A stretch of 64,000 bases of DNA from Phyto melanocephala (Eukaryota > Arthropoda > Insecta > Diptera > Rhinophoridae). The position numbers and the translations under genes were made by a program. Where the stretch lies: NCBI GenBank assembly GCA_941918925.1, contig OW799234.1, positions 71,795,043 through 71,859,042 on the forward strand, given 5' to 3'. Below the pieces are notes generated by a model, which was given only the letters and a program-made list of their open reading frames with translations, was not told the origin of the DNA and searched no databases. Below are positions 34,860 to 47,700 of the stretch, piece after piece. Numbering within the stretch: the first letter of the stretch is position 1; each line of letters starts with the position of its first letter.

Positions 34860-35079
34860 CCAAGGCATATTTATTCATCAGGTAATCGCAGTTCGGAGAG
34901 AATTTGTTGGTTTGTATTTTTTATAAACCTTAAAAGTTTGACATTTGGAACAAAATGAGAGAAGAAAGAGAGAATTGTTTTTTTTATCTATGGACTATGA
35001 AAGCTGAGGTTTAAAATAAGTAAGAAAAAAAATAATCAGCTGTTGAATCAAGACTGCCTGATGAATAATTTTGCCTTTG
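34860..35079. repeat. MITE family F4 (CCAAGGCATATTTATTCATC), copy 1
   Basis: The arms are CCAAGGCATATTTATTCATC and, inverted, CAAAGGCAAAATTATTCATC, each followed by AGG. The subterminal CGCAGTTCGGAGAGAATTT is shared with copy 2 at 58755-59030. It lies about 370 bp beyond the stop codon of the DNAI3 gene. Confidence 0.75.
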
Positions 35080-35447
35080 TTTTAACAAATATTAAAACCA
35101 AATCGAATATAACATCCTTTTTTGTTAATAAGGAAAATATTTATTAAAAGTTTTTTCGGTATTTTTAAAATAGATAATTTATTACAAGTTTCGAAAACGA
35201 AATGTAAAATTTAATTTAATAATTAAGACTTGAAAGATTAGGTTATAAGAAAGTGGTAAGCTCCAAAACTCGCTCCTTGCACTGAAATATTTTTTCAGGA
35301 ATTTAAAAAAAAAAAAATAAAATATGTCGTAAAACAGCAATTTAATTTGTTGTTTTTTTTCTACTCTGCTCTATATTAATTTTAACAAAAATTAAAGAAT
35401 TTTGGACTCACCACCTTAATTAATTAATGTTATAAAATTTGAAATTA
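35080..35447. other. 3' flank of the DNAI3 gene
   Basis: Probable 3' UTR and termination region of the minus-strand gene. No canonical AATAAA was recognised on the minus strand in the first 150 bp after the stop. Confidence 0.35.
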
Positions 35448-38400
35448 CTAATCTCCTTCTCCATCTGCTTGATTTGCTTCCACCTCCTCCTCTTTTCTAC
35501 TCAAACTCAGTTCTGATGGCGGCAACGATCCTACATCCATATTTTGCAAGATATAAGCAAATGTGTCCAAACCCCAATCACAGTCACCAATCAAATTCTC
35601 TTCGGCCATAGTTTCATACCAATACCAACGTTCTGTATTTCCACCCAACGATTTATTGAGATGCTTACGGCGCTGCTGCCCGCGATGTAAAAATTCAGCA
35701 TAATCAATGCTATCAAAACCATCAAACTTACTAAGGACGCTATTAGCTTCGGCTTCGATGGATTGATAAGAGTCTACTGTTTGCATAATATCTATCACCG
35801 ATCCCTGTATCATATCGTTACGCTGCAAATCCGGTATCTCTTGTGGATAGATGCGTAAACGTACTCCAGCTACTTCATCGCCCACTCGTTTTAGAACCTG
35901 AGCAAGAGATTCCTTCTTGGCCAGTTCATAGGCTAGACGTTCTTTTTCCAAGCCGGTCTGTTCATTCAGTTGTTTCTCATTGACACGTTTGCGGGACATC
36001 AAAATGCCAAGGAGACGATTAAGGTTTAATTCGTACCATTGCTTTTTCATACGTTCCGTATATGTCGTATGAGCAGTAGGCTCAGCAGCCCTCAAAATTA
36101 AAAATGACTTAAATTATTAACATTTAAAATAAAATTACATCCTTATACTTTTTGGCTTCTTCTTCTTCTTTTGCCTTTCGATTAGCTATTAATAAAGCTT
36201 CCTTTTCTAGTCGCTCCATTTCTTTATGGGCCTCCCGTTCAGCTTGTAATTTAGCTTCAATCAAGTCTTTATGTTTTTCATAATATTTATGCTCCCAACC
36301 TTGTATATCTCTTTTGCGAGCTTCTTCCTTCAGCACATATCGTTCAAAATCCTTAAACAATAAATTTTAAACATTTTAAAGTTTGTTTTAAATTAACAAC
36401 ATTCAGTTAAGTATTTACCTCAACTTCTTGGCTCATGAGCTGATAAAGACTTTTTGGTAATTTCACCATACGCAAACTACTGTTATAATCACCAATACCT
36501 AAGAGCTTTTCCGGTTCCCTAGGTTTATGCTCACAAATATTAGTTATTATCCCACCACCCAAAGTATCATTTAAACAGGCATCATCGTCGCGAGCTAAAA
36601 TTAATAGTTTAAGATTTTTTAGATATAATCAATTTTTTTAAAATAAATTTGAAGTTTCAAGGTAATTATGCTGTAATTAAAAAATTCAATATCCAACTAT
36701 AAATACCGTTCGCAATTTTAAAATTGCCTCGCGAAAATAGTTATAATCAAAACTGTACGGGGAACTTTTTTCCAATACGGCTTAACAGTCACACACACGT
36801 AAATATAGATACAGTGGGCCAATTCAAAGTAGACTCTCATATTGTACTATGTCATATAATTCATATTAATATGACTATTGACTTTGAACACCTTTTGTTA
36901 ACAAATTATGTATTTAATACAAGAAAGAAGACAAAGAGATGACGCTGTTAAAAATTGTATGTATACTGGAAAGAAGAAAATAGAAAATATTCTCTCTGAG
37001 AGGTGAGAAACGAAGAAATTCTCTCTGAGAGACAGTATGGTTAAAAGTATAACATAAACAATTTCTTATACATAGGAAACAAATGTGTAAAGTCTTATTA
37101 TTTTCTTTGTATGGAAATTACTAACAAAAATTTTATGTATGCATAAAATAATATGAAATAACACAAATATGACTGATATGCAACCACTTTGAATTGGCCC
37201 ATTATATTTACTGTGATATTTAATATTACCATTTAGCGTTATTTAAATAATGTGAAAGTTACTGCTAAATCATCAATTTACCCAAATACTTACACAATAT
37301 ATCCCAAGCCTCCAGGCTGCCGTCAATACGCGTGAGAAATAAAACCGATGATCGCGATTCACTCCATGCTACTGCTGTTAAATCATTTGGACGTTTGCGC
37401 CAAAAAATCGGTGAATAATTATAGTCCTCCTTCCAAACTGCAAACACCGTACGACCAATCGATGCGAAAATCCAAGGGAAAAATGGATTTCGTTTCATGG
37501 ACACGACTGGACCATCATGAACTCGGGCAAAATTTACCGAAGTGTTAATAACTTCATGACCATCAGAATCGGCATATAGACCTAACCAAGTTATGCGTTC
37601 TATACGACCATACAATGAAGCTGTTATACAGGATTGTCTAACCTCAGGCATAGCGATTTCCGCCAGCTCGATGGAATAATTGACGGGATTGTTAACTAGT
37701 TGTGTAACTTTATCTTTTATTTGACACTTAAATACCGGAGTATCGGTTATTACAGCAGTTATGGGTTCATTAAAGGCCACCTTAAATATTGGCGTTAACA
37801 TCTTTCCCTTATATGGTGATTCACTTTGGGTCAAGGCCTTTGGCAAATCACGCCTTATGCCACTACTAACCTTTTTACCCGTTTGGGCGTCTAAATCCCA
37901 GAAAGCGATTGTACCATCCAAAGATGTGGTTAAAAAAAAACGATACTTTTTTGATTGACTAGTATCCGTGTACAGTTTTCCAAACGAATTTACAAACGAA
38001 TTACTGCCCAGCCATTGAATAGCTGTTATAGTGCCCTTTTGAGAACTCTCAAGACTCGATATGGTTGCTGGTGCTAGTAACATATCCTCGTTGATTTGAA
38101 TAGTCCACTTCAAGAATTCATTCATTTGTACACGATAACGAGTTTGTGCAGCCGATAGCATTTCTTCGTTGTCCAACTTTTCGGCACGATTTTGTAAGTC
38201 CCACAAAATAATTTGGCCATTAGTAGCACCACCGAGCAACACATTTGGCTCGTAAGGACAAAATGACAATGTTATCACTTCCAAGGGAGATTCAAACTCT
38301 AGTTTATATTTTAGATTATCGCTAAAGCTCCACATTAAAATTGGCTTAGATTCCAAAACAGTACGTTGTACTAAATCATATTGGCTGTTAACTAAACTGA

Positions 38401-40188
38401 GAGAAATTACTGTTATTAAGACCACAATTTCAACACTATCTCAAATTTGTACCAGATTCTATGGTAGCCGCCGTACTAAATGTATATGACGTAACTATAA
38501 GTCCTGCTAAGGCCGGATACCAATCGTAGCCACACACGTATCTTTGATGGCTTTTGGCAATATTGGCAAAACATAACGTCTCCTCTAAATATGGTGTGGT
38601 ATAGTGTACAACACATTTATTCGTTATGTAAGGATAGTCATCCCTAAACGTGAGAAAAAGAAACAAATTTCAGAGAACTCATCAAAAACGTTTTACTAAG
38701 AGATAGTGCTTTCAATGTTGTTAAAAAATAAATATATCACAATTTTCTTTGATAAAAAGAATTTTACAAATATATCTAAATATATGTAAGTATAATCTTC
38801 AAAAATATAGAATTTTTACAGTTATACAGAAATGAAAGAATAAGGAAAAGGATATTTCGGATTTGTTTTTTTTTTTTATAATTAATTTAATGTTTTGCAA
38901 TTTTTTATAAACTTATTTTCCTTTAAAAAAATATGTATATACTTCAGTCTTATTAAATCATTTCTAAATCTAGCTCCTTGATTTTCATTTCAATGCACTT
39001 ATTCGTTTTAAAAAATTACAATCACAGTAAAACCTACCGATACATATCAATCTGATTAAACTCCAAAGTTTTCAGCAAACACTTGACATTATCAGAAACA
39101 TCAGGTGGAGCTTTTTCTTGTTTTATAGATTCTGGTGCTGGCAGTTTATTTACAGACTTATCCTTAGATTCTTCTCCGTCGGACTCCTCATCCAAACAAT
39201 CATCTTAAATTTAAAATGCAAATATTTTTCTATTTTTTCCCACTAAAACCAATCTTACTCACCATCTTCATTAATCTCATACAAATATTGGGCCCAAGCA
39301 TTTGTAGGAAATGTTGGATCTGTCTGTTGTTCGATATCGGTGCGAGGAAATGACGATTGTATGCCAAAGGTTATACGACGACGTGATACATTTTCAAAAC
39401 GGGCATTTTCGAAGGGTATCAACTCTACATAACCATCTCTTACGTCTTTTGTTAAACGAAATGTAAATTGCTTATCGGCTGGTATAGTCAAGGGATAAAC
39501 ACTTTGTATTTCTACATCGACCGGCTCATGAAAATGCTGTGCTATGGTTAAATTCACTTCATTTTCACTGCCCAATGAAACCCATTTCCGCGGCTCTCGC
39601 AACAGTCGTTTGTTAATCATTAAACGTTCAAATGTCTCCAAATTGCGTATTATGGCAAGAGCCAATTTTGCATCAGCCGGATTAACATATAGTACAAAGG
39701 GATCGCCCGCGGGTGGCTCTTCCATGTCTTGAGTGATTAATGGAACATAGCCCACGAGTATATGACTATCAAGATCATAACCTTGAAATGCGTTATGCAA
39801 CAACTGACCATTAGACAGATCATCAAAAAGATTGTCACGTAAATTTCTATAGGGAATTTGTTTCCATGGAAATTCTTGTGTGACATTAATACCAACTACT
39901 AGACTTAGTAATTTTTGATTTGACTCCTTTATCATCATTTCCTGACAACTGGGCAGAGTTAGAAGAGCTTCCCAAGCCAGAGCAGTATCAAAAGAAGATT
40001 CTGTCAATTCATATTCATTTTCCGGTGGTGTCCATTGCAAAACTTTGCGATTTAGGCGTATGAATCTTAATTTATTGAAATGTTTATTGAAAAAGTATTT
40101 CGTACATTTAATTACTAGAAACATACTTAGTACTTTCATCTTCTATAGGTTCCGGTATCGGTTCTTCAGTATTTACAATATCGGTCAT
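35448..40188 (-). CDS. DNAI3: DNAI3 (WDR63) homologue, axonemal dynein intermediate chain, 8 exons, complete
   Basis: Eight exons on the minus strand: 40188-40127, 40065-39263, 39203-39038, 38643-38453, 38391-37294, 36594-36419, 36351-36149, 36090-35448. All introns are GT-AG, phases agree throughout, and the total is 1114 codons including TAG. WDR63-family landmarks are GINVTQEFPWK (exon 2), HILVGYVP, EPRKWVSLGSENEV, CGYDWYPALAGLIVTSYTF (exon 4) and MWSFSDN. WD40 blocks in exon 5 end in GQIILWDL, GTIAFWDL, TVFAVWKED and GSLEAWDIL. A Lys/Glu-rich coiled coil (exons 6-7) and a long charged C-terminal region (exon 8, ending EEEVEANQADGEGD) follow. In other animals WDR63 is an intermediate chain of inner-arm dynein (I1/f) with roles in cilia and sperm. 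The fly protein is some 200 residues longer at the C-terminus than my recollection of the human one. The exon 7 donor (GTATAAG) is the weakest call. Intron 5 carries a MITE. Confidence 0.9.
36812..37204. repeat. TA-flanked MITE in DNAI3 intron 5
   Basis: The ends are CAGTGGGCCAATTCAAAGTA and, inverted, TAATGGGCCAATTCAAAGTG, flanked by TA (36810-36811, 37205-37206). It is 393 bp, non-coding, and contains two CTCTCTGAGAG repeats. Tc1/mariner-type ends. Both splice sites of the intron are untouched. Confidence 0.82.
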
Positions 40189-42285
40189 ATTAAGTCAAAT
40201 TTTAATTTGTTCTATGACTTTCTTCCAAATATTTTTTCTTTATTTATTTTGCTGGTTATTCCTTTTTTACAATTTTTTGATAGATTATAAACAAAACTAA
40301 ATCACCACGCCAACATAGACAAATTGTTATATAGACACTTCCGTTTCCTTTGAATTGAAGCACAGTGGGTTCAATTGTTATAGAACTAAGAGAAAGGCAC
40401 GAAGGATACCTTTTATAAATATCATACCGTAATTTTATTATAAAAAAAAAACAAATTATAACGTGTGTATTATATTTTTATAACACATATGGAATATTAT
40501 TTCATGTTGTATATGAATTTGCTGTATAAAATGTTTGATTCATCAAAAAACTTTTATAATTAAAATTATTAAATATAATGTTTAAAAAGAAAATTTATTA
40601 TAAAATATTTATAAAACCAGCATTATTAAACCTATTAAAAGAAAAATCTTACTAATATTTCAAATCAATATCCTAAATTCAAATAATTGTCCTTATAAAT
40701 AGAGTAAAAGGTTTTCATACAATTTTTAGAGGAAATAATTCATTAACATTTAAAAAAAATTAAAAAGCATTTTTCGCTATAACTTCGCTATTTACTGCGG
40801 AACTTAAACTGTTATACATATATCGATATTTTTATCTCAACGATTTGGCCAAGAGTCTTCTAATCTATTTGTAGCTCAAACATACGACACCATCATGATT
40901 GGTCTATATTATTGTGTGTTTATTTTTAAAGTATGCGGTTGAGTAGGAAGATTCTTGTGATGGTGTAAATATCAATATACAGTTGATATTTAAAGTATTG
41001 ATAAAATATGCTGTCGTGTATTTAGCCTACTAGGTTGTTAACCTGGAATGGGATATGAGATTTTTATTCGATATCAAAATATTTTTAATTTGTTTGTTGC
41101 TTATTTAAAAACAAAAAATTATGTATGCAGAATTCTAATTAAAGTTATATGAGCATAAGAATTGTCAGCAACACTACTTGTATTCAGGGCCCTCTATATT
41201 TCATTTATATTGTCGATAATACTGTTTCATATTTTTGACAAAGCTGTCATTGCACCTGAAATTTCTTTATTTCAAATAGAAAGAGACAGCCATAGTTATT
41301 TGAATGATTAATGAATTGTAAAACTCGCAAATAATTGGAAGGAAATATAATTTGTGCTCCTGTAAAATATGTTAATTTAAGTACTTAAAACTTCGAAAAA
41401 ATTTTAATTTTAAAATAAAAAGTTAAAGTAAGGTATATATTAGCATAAACAATTCAAAAAAATTAATTTACTCTAATATTTTTATGGAAATTGTAAACTT
41501 TGTTTGTGTAAAAAAATTGCATATATTATCTGAAGGTGCAGTCATCATATAAAAAAACTTGTTCAGAGTAGCAGCCACAACAACAAACTGACAAACAGGG
41601 CCTTAAACACCAACAAAAAACACGGTGTTTGGGCTGAAGTTGATATTGATTATTTTCTGTTTCATGTTAGTGTAAAAAATGTTCATAAATTTAAAAAAAA
41701 TCAATTCTAGTTTAAAATAAAAAGGATACAAATATGCCAAAAATTAATATATGTACAGTGAATTTGTGAGATTGAAGTAAAAAAAAAATGTGTTAATAGT
41801 GTTATTCTAATAGTGGTGACATCATCATTAAAGCCTTATTTAAACAATTTCTTTCAACTGAGTTACTTATTTAGTTTAAAAATTTGTCTATAAATACAAA
41901 ATTTTATATACTAGGTATATTTTTCTTTTTTTATTAGGTACATATGTAGATGCAAAGATAAATCTTAAAGAGTAATGCAATTTTTATTATGTTTTGTTAT
42001 ATCCTGAAATATTCCTACTGCAGTTTTTTATGAAAATGGTTTATTACCCAATCTTTGAATTAATGTTAAAATAAGTTCATAAATAAATAGTTTTAAGTGA
42101 ATGAGAAACGTTATCCACCCTTTTAAGCACATTACACATACAGACGAGAGCAAGAATTGGCACTGTTAAAGTTCAGAGGTCTACCTGTGATCAACCATAT
42201 ATGGGTGTTATTATACCTATGTAGAAAAGGATTTCGATTTTACAAACTTGCATATATATCGTTGCATTGTTAACATTTAAAAAAA
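40189..42285. promoter_or_regulatory. 5' flank of DNAI3; intergenic DNA between two divergent dynein genes
   Basis: No coding frame or clear element was recognised. It must include the DNAI3 promoter. An imperfect inverted pair, AAGAGTCTTCTAATC near 40851 and AAGAATCTTCCTAC inverted near 40960, was noticed. Confidence 0.35.
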
Positions 42286-42287
42286 AA

Positions 42288-42520
42288 TAAAACTTTAAGG
42301 ACCTTATTACAACTTGCCGTTAGTTAAAGGTAGGATTTTTGGCGCCCGATAAAAAACTTTGCATTATTACAACTTCAATTTTTTATTGTTATTGTTATTA
42401 AAAATAATAATATTTAATGGATAAAAAAATAATAAATGAAGGCTTTATAATACAAAGTCATTTATCGGTCTGCCTTTAACTAACGTCAAGATGTAATAAT
42501 GGCCCTTAGAAGTTTTATTT
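42288..42520. repeat. MITE with about 45-bp TIRs (CTTATTACAACTTGCCGTTA)
   Basis: The left arm AAATAAAACTTTAAGGACCT, then TATTACAACTTGCCGTTAGT, matches the right arm read inverted (AAATAAAACTTCTAAGGGCC, then ATTATTACATCTTGACGTTA). It ends 78 bp left of the intact DD37E transposon. Non-coding; single copy in the window. Confidence 0.75.
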
Positions 42521-42598
42521 ATACCAACCTAGTTTAAGATCAAAAAAATATGTAAAAAGCTCTAGCCACAATTTTTTATTTATTTATTTTTTTGCCTA

Positions 42599-43896
42599 AA
42601 GAATGAGATCAGTGAAACCTTAACACACATTTTTAATTCCACCTTTCTTCATGCACAAAAAATATAACTGTTTATAATCAAGTTTGCATTTAAAAACTTG
42701 TCAAATTATGTGTACAAAATAATAGCATAATCGGATTATTAGTTTGTTTGAAAATGGATTCCGAAGAAAAAGTGCGTGAAAAAATAACAATAATTTTTTT
42801 AAAAAATCCCAGTCGTACTTACAAATCTATTGCAAATGAGATAAAGGTGTCACGACAAACAGTTTCGCGTGTGATAAAAGTGTATAACGAACGTCGTAGT
42901 ATTAAAAAGAAAGCTGGAAGTGGAGCTAAAAAAGGTATAACTAACCCACAGTTAGCTTCAAAGATTGTTAGTCTTCTAAACCAAAATCCCAACCTCTCAA
43001 ACCGTAAAGCCGCCTTAAAAGCAAACTGTTCCGATTTTTTTGTAAGGAAGGTTAAAAGATATGAAGCCCTTAAGTCCTACAAGGTTCAGAAAGTGCCAGA
43101 CAGAAATTCGAAGAAAAACTTGGATGCAAAAAGTCGTGCCAAAGAACTGCTTAGAAATTTTATCAACAAATATGAGTGTTGTATTATGGATGATGAGACT
43201 TACGTTCTTGCCGACTTTTCTCAGCTCCCAGGGCGAAGTTATTATGTGGCCGATGGAAGAGGTAATGTCGATGACCAATTTAAGTTCAAAAAAAAGACAA
43301 AGTTTCCAAAGAAGTACTTAGTTTGGCAAGCTATATGCACGTGCGGAGAAAGAAGCAGTAAATTTATTACTACTGGGACTATCAACACTGATATTTACAT
43401 CAAGGAGTGCTTGCAGAAGAGGTTGCTTCCATTCATACGAAAACACAATAAGTCAACATATTTTTGGCCCGACCTAGCGTCGTGTCATTATAGTAAATCT
43501 GCAGCAGAATGGTATGAAACAAATAATATAGTGGTAGTGCCAAAAGAAGCAAATCCACCTAATTGTCCAGAACTAAGGCCCATCGAACGTTACTGGGCTT
43601 TAGTCAAAAGAGTGCTGAAGGATACAAAACAAGTTGCTAATACTACTAAAATTTTTTTCCAGAAATGGTCTTATACCAGCAATAAAGTTACTAAGGATAC
43701 CATCAAAACCCTCATTGTCTCAATTCCGGAAAAGGTGAAACAGTTCATCAAAAAAAGCTGAATTTTTACAAAAAGCATTAATATTTTAATTTACTGTTAT
43801 TTTATTGTTAAACCACGCTATTTTCATTAAAATGGATTAATTCGTTTCAAAGTTATTGCGTTTTATTCGTGTTAGGGTTTTATCGATCTCATTCTT
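42599..43896 (+). mobile_element. apparently intact DD37E (ITm) transposon, 1298 bp
   Basis: The TIRs are AAGAATGAGATCAGTGAAAC at the left and AAGAATGAGATCGATAAAAC at the right (inverted), continuing to CTTAACAC/CCTAACAC, so about 28 bp. TA flanks both ends (42597-42598, 43897-43898). The single transposase gene inside is uninterrupted. Two decayed relatives occur in this window (16415-17235 and from 61636), so the family has a history in this genome, and this copy is by far the youngest-looking. Confidence 0.9.
42754..43761 (+). CDS. DD37E transposase (Tc1/mariner superfamily), intact, 335 aa
   Basis: Start ATG at 42754 (context AAAATGG). The N-terminal HTH is in two parts: SRTYKSIANEIKVSRQTVSR and LSNRKAALKANCSDFFVRKV. 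The catalytic domain has CIMDDETYVLADFSQLPGRS (first Asp, residue 146 or 147), LVWQAICTCGERSS, YFWPDLASCHYSKSAAEWY (second Asp, residue 240) and CPELRPIERYWALVKRVLK (Glu 278). Exactly 37 residues lie between D240 and E278, the DD37E spacing described for ITmD37E elements of mosquitoes and other animals. There is no stop or frameshift, and all catalytic residues are present. The length, about 335, is normal for the superfamily. It cuts and pastes its own DNA at TA sites and acts in the nucleus. Domestication cannot be excluded but TIRs and TA duplication argue for a plain transposon. Confidence 0.92.
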   Translation: MDSEEKVREKITIIFLKNPSRTYKSIANEIKVSRQTVSRVIKVYNERRSIKKKAGSGAKKGITNPQLASKIVSLLNQNPNLSNRKAALKANCSDFFVRKVKRYEALKSYKVQKVPDRNSKKNLDAKSRAKELLRNFINKYECCIMDDETYVLADFSQLPGRSYYVADGRGNVDDQFKFKKKTKFPKKYLVWQAICTCGERSSKFITTGTINTDIYIKECLQKRLLPFIRKHNKSTYFWPDLASCHYSKSAAEWYETNNIVVVPKEANPPNCPELRPIERYWALVKRVLKDTKQVANTTKIFFQKWSYTSNKVTKDTIKTLIVSIPEKVKQFIKKS

Positions 43897-44029
43897 TAGT
43901 TCTCAGGAGAGAAAAAAAAAAACGATTTACCTATTTTGTTGCTTCATAGTATTAAAATTACACATGTCGGTATTTGTTTAATTTTAAACCAATCAAGATA
44001 TTCCACAACCGTTTACGTCATAACAGCGA

Positions 44030-44573
44030 CGATATGTAGGTTTGTCATTCCGTGTGAAATTTTTACATTATTCAATATCAGAAATATTTGACTTCAGATT
44101 GGTATTGAAAATCAGCATAATTGCCTTATGACTTCCTGAGATATGAGCAACTGATCACGGATAATTTATAGGCAAGCTTGTAAAAATGTATAGATATGAC
44201 ATGTCTCAAAATAGGTATATTGGTGAAAAATTTTGAATAAATCGATCACTAACTGACCTGAGATGTAAGCAGGAAAAGAAATCTGCTTCGGTGATTTTCC
44301 CAAAATTTACAATCGAAATTTTTTTGTTTCTATACCACTCAGAGAGCCAATTTAGATATCAAATGATAGGGCTTGACTATTAAAATAAAATCAACTATTT
44401 AAAGAATCAAAATAAAAGATGCCGCCTAAATTAATAAAGAAAATTACTTATAACTTTTTGTAATATATGTATATAATCTAGGATAAGCTATGATGTGGTC
44501 ATTATATTTATGTACATGATGGTGAAGGGTATTTTCAGTTTCGGCACCGCTGAATATAGCATTCTTACTTGTT
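44030..44573 (+). mobile_element. Helitron-like repeat, copy H
   Basis: Starts with GTAGGTTTGTCATTCCGTGT, then AATATCAGAAATATTTGACT and one 140-bp internal unit (GATATCAAATGATAGGGCTT, then AAAGATGCCGCC). It ends with hairpin TTCGGCACCGCTGAA (about 44539-44553) and ATAGCATTCTTACTTG. It lies directly upstream of the first seen exon of short wing. Confidence 0.7.
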
Positions 44574-44751
44574 TAGGTTAAGCTACTATATACATAATTA
44601 TGTACATATAATTTTATTTATTTTTTTATTTGCAGACTTTAAAAATAATTCTCTATACTTTCTTTGCAAACTATAAAAATACCAATTGTACTTTCATTAC
44701 CACCACAAATTGTCACAAACCACTAACAGCCTAATAATAATTTCGAACAAA

Positions 44752-47700
44752 ATGGATCGCAAAGCAGAATTAGAACGTAAAAAAGCACGCTTGGCGGCTT
44801 TACGAGAGGAAAAAGACAGACGTCGCCGTGAAAAGGAAATGAAAGATATGGAAGAAATATCGGTGCGCGCAGATAAAGATCAGAGAAAGTAATTTTATAA
44901 CATTTATAATGGCATACAAATTTCTTCAGTATATTTCTTAACTTTTTAGAGATTTAGATGAGATGCTTTCATCTTTAGGTGTCGCTCCCGTTTCAGAAGT
45001 TCTAACATCTTTATCGTCAGTTAATTCATTAAATTCAGATAATTCAAATACTCAAACACCCGAAGTTAGTTTGCAAACAAATATAAATGGACCCAGGTAT
45101 TACTTGTACTTGTTATTTTGTTTAAAAAAAATGTTTTTAAAAATATTAATTTTGTTCTAGTGCATGCAAGAAGCCTTTAAATTTGAGTACTTCCAATGTA
45201 CAAGCTATGAACATTCTACCAAAAGAAACTCCTTCATACTCAAAACAAACCCAAACCAATAGCAGTGGCGGCCATGAACGTGATGGTATGTATTTTTTTT
45301 ACATATAAGTAGTTTATTTAATAAATTTTGTGTGTGTTTAACGCAGTTCCCTCTTTCACTTTTTTTTTTTTATATGGAATGTATTTTATTGATCTCACAA
45401 GTTAAAGCTTAATGTTTGTGTTTGAAAATTTATCATATTACGTCGTTACTCCTCCCTCCAAGGTATTTCGAAATAAAGTAAATTGTGCGGAATTATCATT
45501 GATGTGTTTTTCTCGTTCATAAAAGTGCTATGACAGTTCCGAATAAATTGATTTCTCTCTGTCGCACCGCAGAACGGGAAGTTTACATTTTCATAAATTT
45601 AAATTAAAAAATAATACATATGCGCAGTCAGAAGAACGAAAAAAGTAATAAGGAGACAAATTAGAAAAGTTGTTTAAAAATATTGTATTTATTATTGGTT
45701 TGGAGTTTTTTATTAATCTATTTAAATTCAACATTCAAAGTTATTTACATTACAAAAAAGTTAGATATAAGACACTCGGCTTAGTTAAATTTCAGCAAAA
45801 AAATTATTAACAAAAAAAACATCAGTTATTAAAAAAAAACTAAAACTTACTCGCATATAACATTTGTATTTACTAATCACAAAAATAATCTAAAAACTGA
45901 GTAATACTTAAAAACAAAATATTTTTATTGAACTACAAAGTCTCCCTCATATTTTTTTTTTTTTTTTTACTGATCCGAAGATTTTCATTGACATTTTTAA
46001 AATAAAATTTAAAATTAATGATTAAAAATATTAAGAGTTTTTAGTTTCTTATCAGTTATTAACAATCGACTATGAAAAAAATATGGGTTAACGCTTTTGT
46101 CACCCAACTGTTACATTGGACGCCTTAGCAACAAATTTTTTAATCAATTCTATCATAATGAAATTGTTACAAAAAAAGTTAAATATTAAATTCAACATTA
46201 ATTAAGAAAGGGGCGCAATTTAAAAATCTGAGTGATAATGGGGAGGATAAGGAGATGCTATAAACTGATTTCGAAAACAGGTTACAATGTTAAAAAATTG
46301 TAGTTTCATTGTGAATAAAGTTTATTTAATTTACCCTGATCTGCAAATAAAAAATTGTTTAGTCTTTAAACAAAAATATGTGTATTATAAAGATTTTAAC
46401 GAACTAAATTCAAATTCGATTCTGGTTGTTTTCAAACGCGCTCAATTTTTTTATTACGCTTCCTTAATATTTCACACGAAATAAGGCGGTTATACTGTTA
46501 CATTTCATCATAACTTGATAACGATTAAACCGATTTTGATAAATATACCAGCCAATGATAACAATAAAATTTCATTTAAGTCAGCTAAAAAACATTTTTT
46601 ATTTCACTTGTGTAAGAGTTATTCAGAATTAAGTGGCAATATTTTTTTTTTCACGCAATATGAGTACTTTTTTGTTTCCAAAACGTCATTAAAAATGATT
46701 AGGTCAAAAATTTTGCATAAATCAAAAAAATCTGTAACTAATTCATCATCATATTTTGTGATGAAAAAGTTTGCCGCCATGGTGCAGTGCAGTTATGCAT
46801 TTACGAAAATGCCCTATATCATCTCTGGGTATCAATTCTAGTTCTATGAAAATATGAAATGAAAAGTTTTTGTGTGTAATATCATATGGTGCCACCATAC
46901 CCTTTGCTATGCAAAAACTTTTTCATTTCACAGTTTCACAGAACGAGAAGTGAGCCCCTGATGTAGTCTGCTTTATCACATGAATATAAATTATCACAAC
47001 AACTATCAACCAATTTTTTTTTTAACATTTATAGCTATCATATTTGTTTTATAAGCTTTTAAATTTTTGTTTTTCTTTGCAAAATTTCACTAATATTTTT
47101 TAATAGAATTTGTAAGTTTAATATAAGAATTTCTTTTATAAAAACTGTCTCTCATTACTTTCTTTAATATCTATTAGGGTCTTTTCATGTTTTCTTATTA
47201 TGTTAAGTCGTTAATTGCTTTTTATCATAATTTTTGCATGCATATATTCATCATTATTCCTGTTGTTCTATTAAGTCTTGAAAGTATAATTTTTGATAAG
47301 TTATAAAAACCCGTTGTTAAAAATGGAATAAACGTAAAATAACTCATTTGTTTCGGACAAAAATTGTTGTATGTGTAGTTTGTTGGGACAACTCTCAGCT
47401 TGAATTGGTTTAATTTGTATCCAGATAAACTACGCTAATTTCAATAAATTAAATTTACGCTAATTTAATTTGTATAGACATACTTGCTAATACTAGCTAA
47501 TACCCGGTTGCTTTTGCAAAATTTTAGTACTCTAATCGATATCGTTTTCCAGATATACGAATTTTAGTATTTAATTCATATGGTAGGTGCCACGCCCACT
47601 ATTGATAATGCACCCATTTCTTGCCTAAATGTTCATTTGGATGTCAAAGTTGATCTTGCAAAATTTTACTACTCTAATCGATATCGTTTTCTAAATATAC

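Noticed and set aside
36121..36150. Alternative donor GAT|GTAATT for DNAI3 exon 7
   Set aside because: It would put exon 8 out of frame with an immediate stop; the GTATAAG donor keeps the frame.
39544..39732. Plus-strand frames opposite DNAI3 exons (also 37348-37548 and 37761-37958)
   Set aside because: They are antisense shadows of well-supported DNAI3 exons.
43015..43321. Alternative frames within the DD37E transposase
   Set aside because: Shadows of the intact transposase frame, which alone carries the catalytic motifs.
46515..46841. 108-codon open frame in sw intron 3
   Set aside because: No recognisable domain, composition simply follows local AT bias, and it overlaps no splice signals in the gene context.
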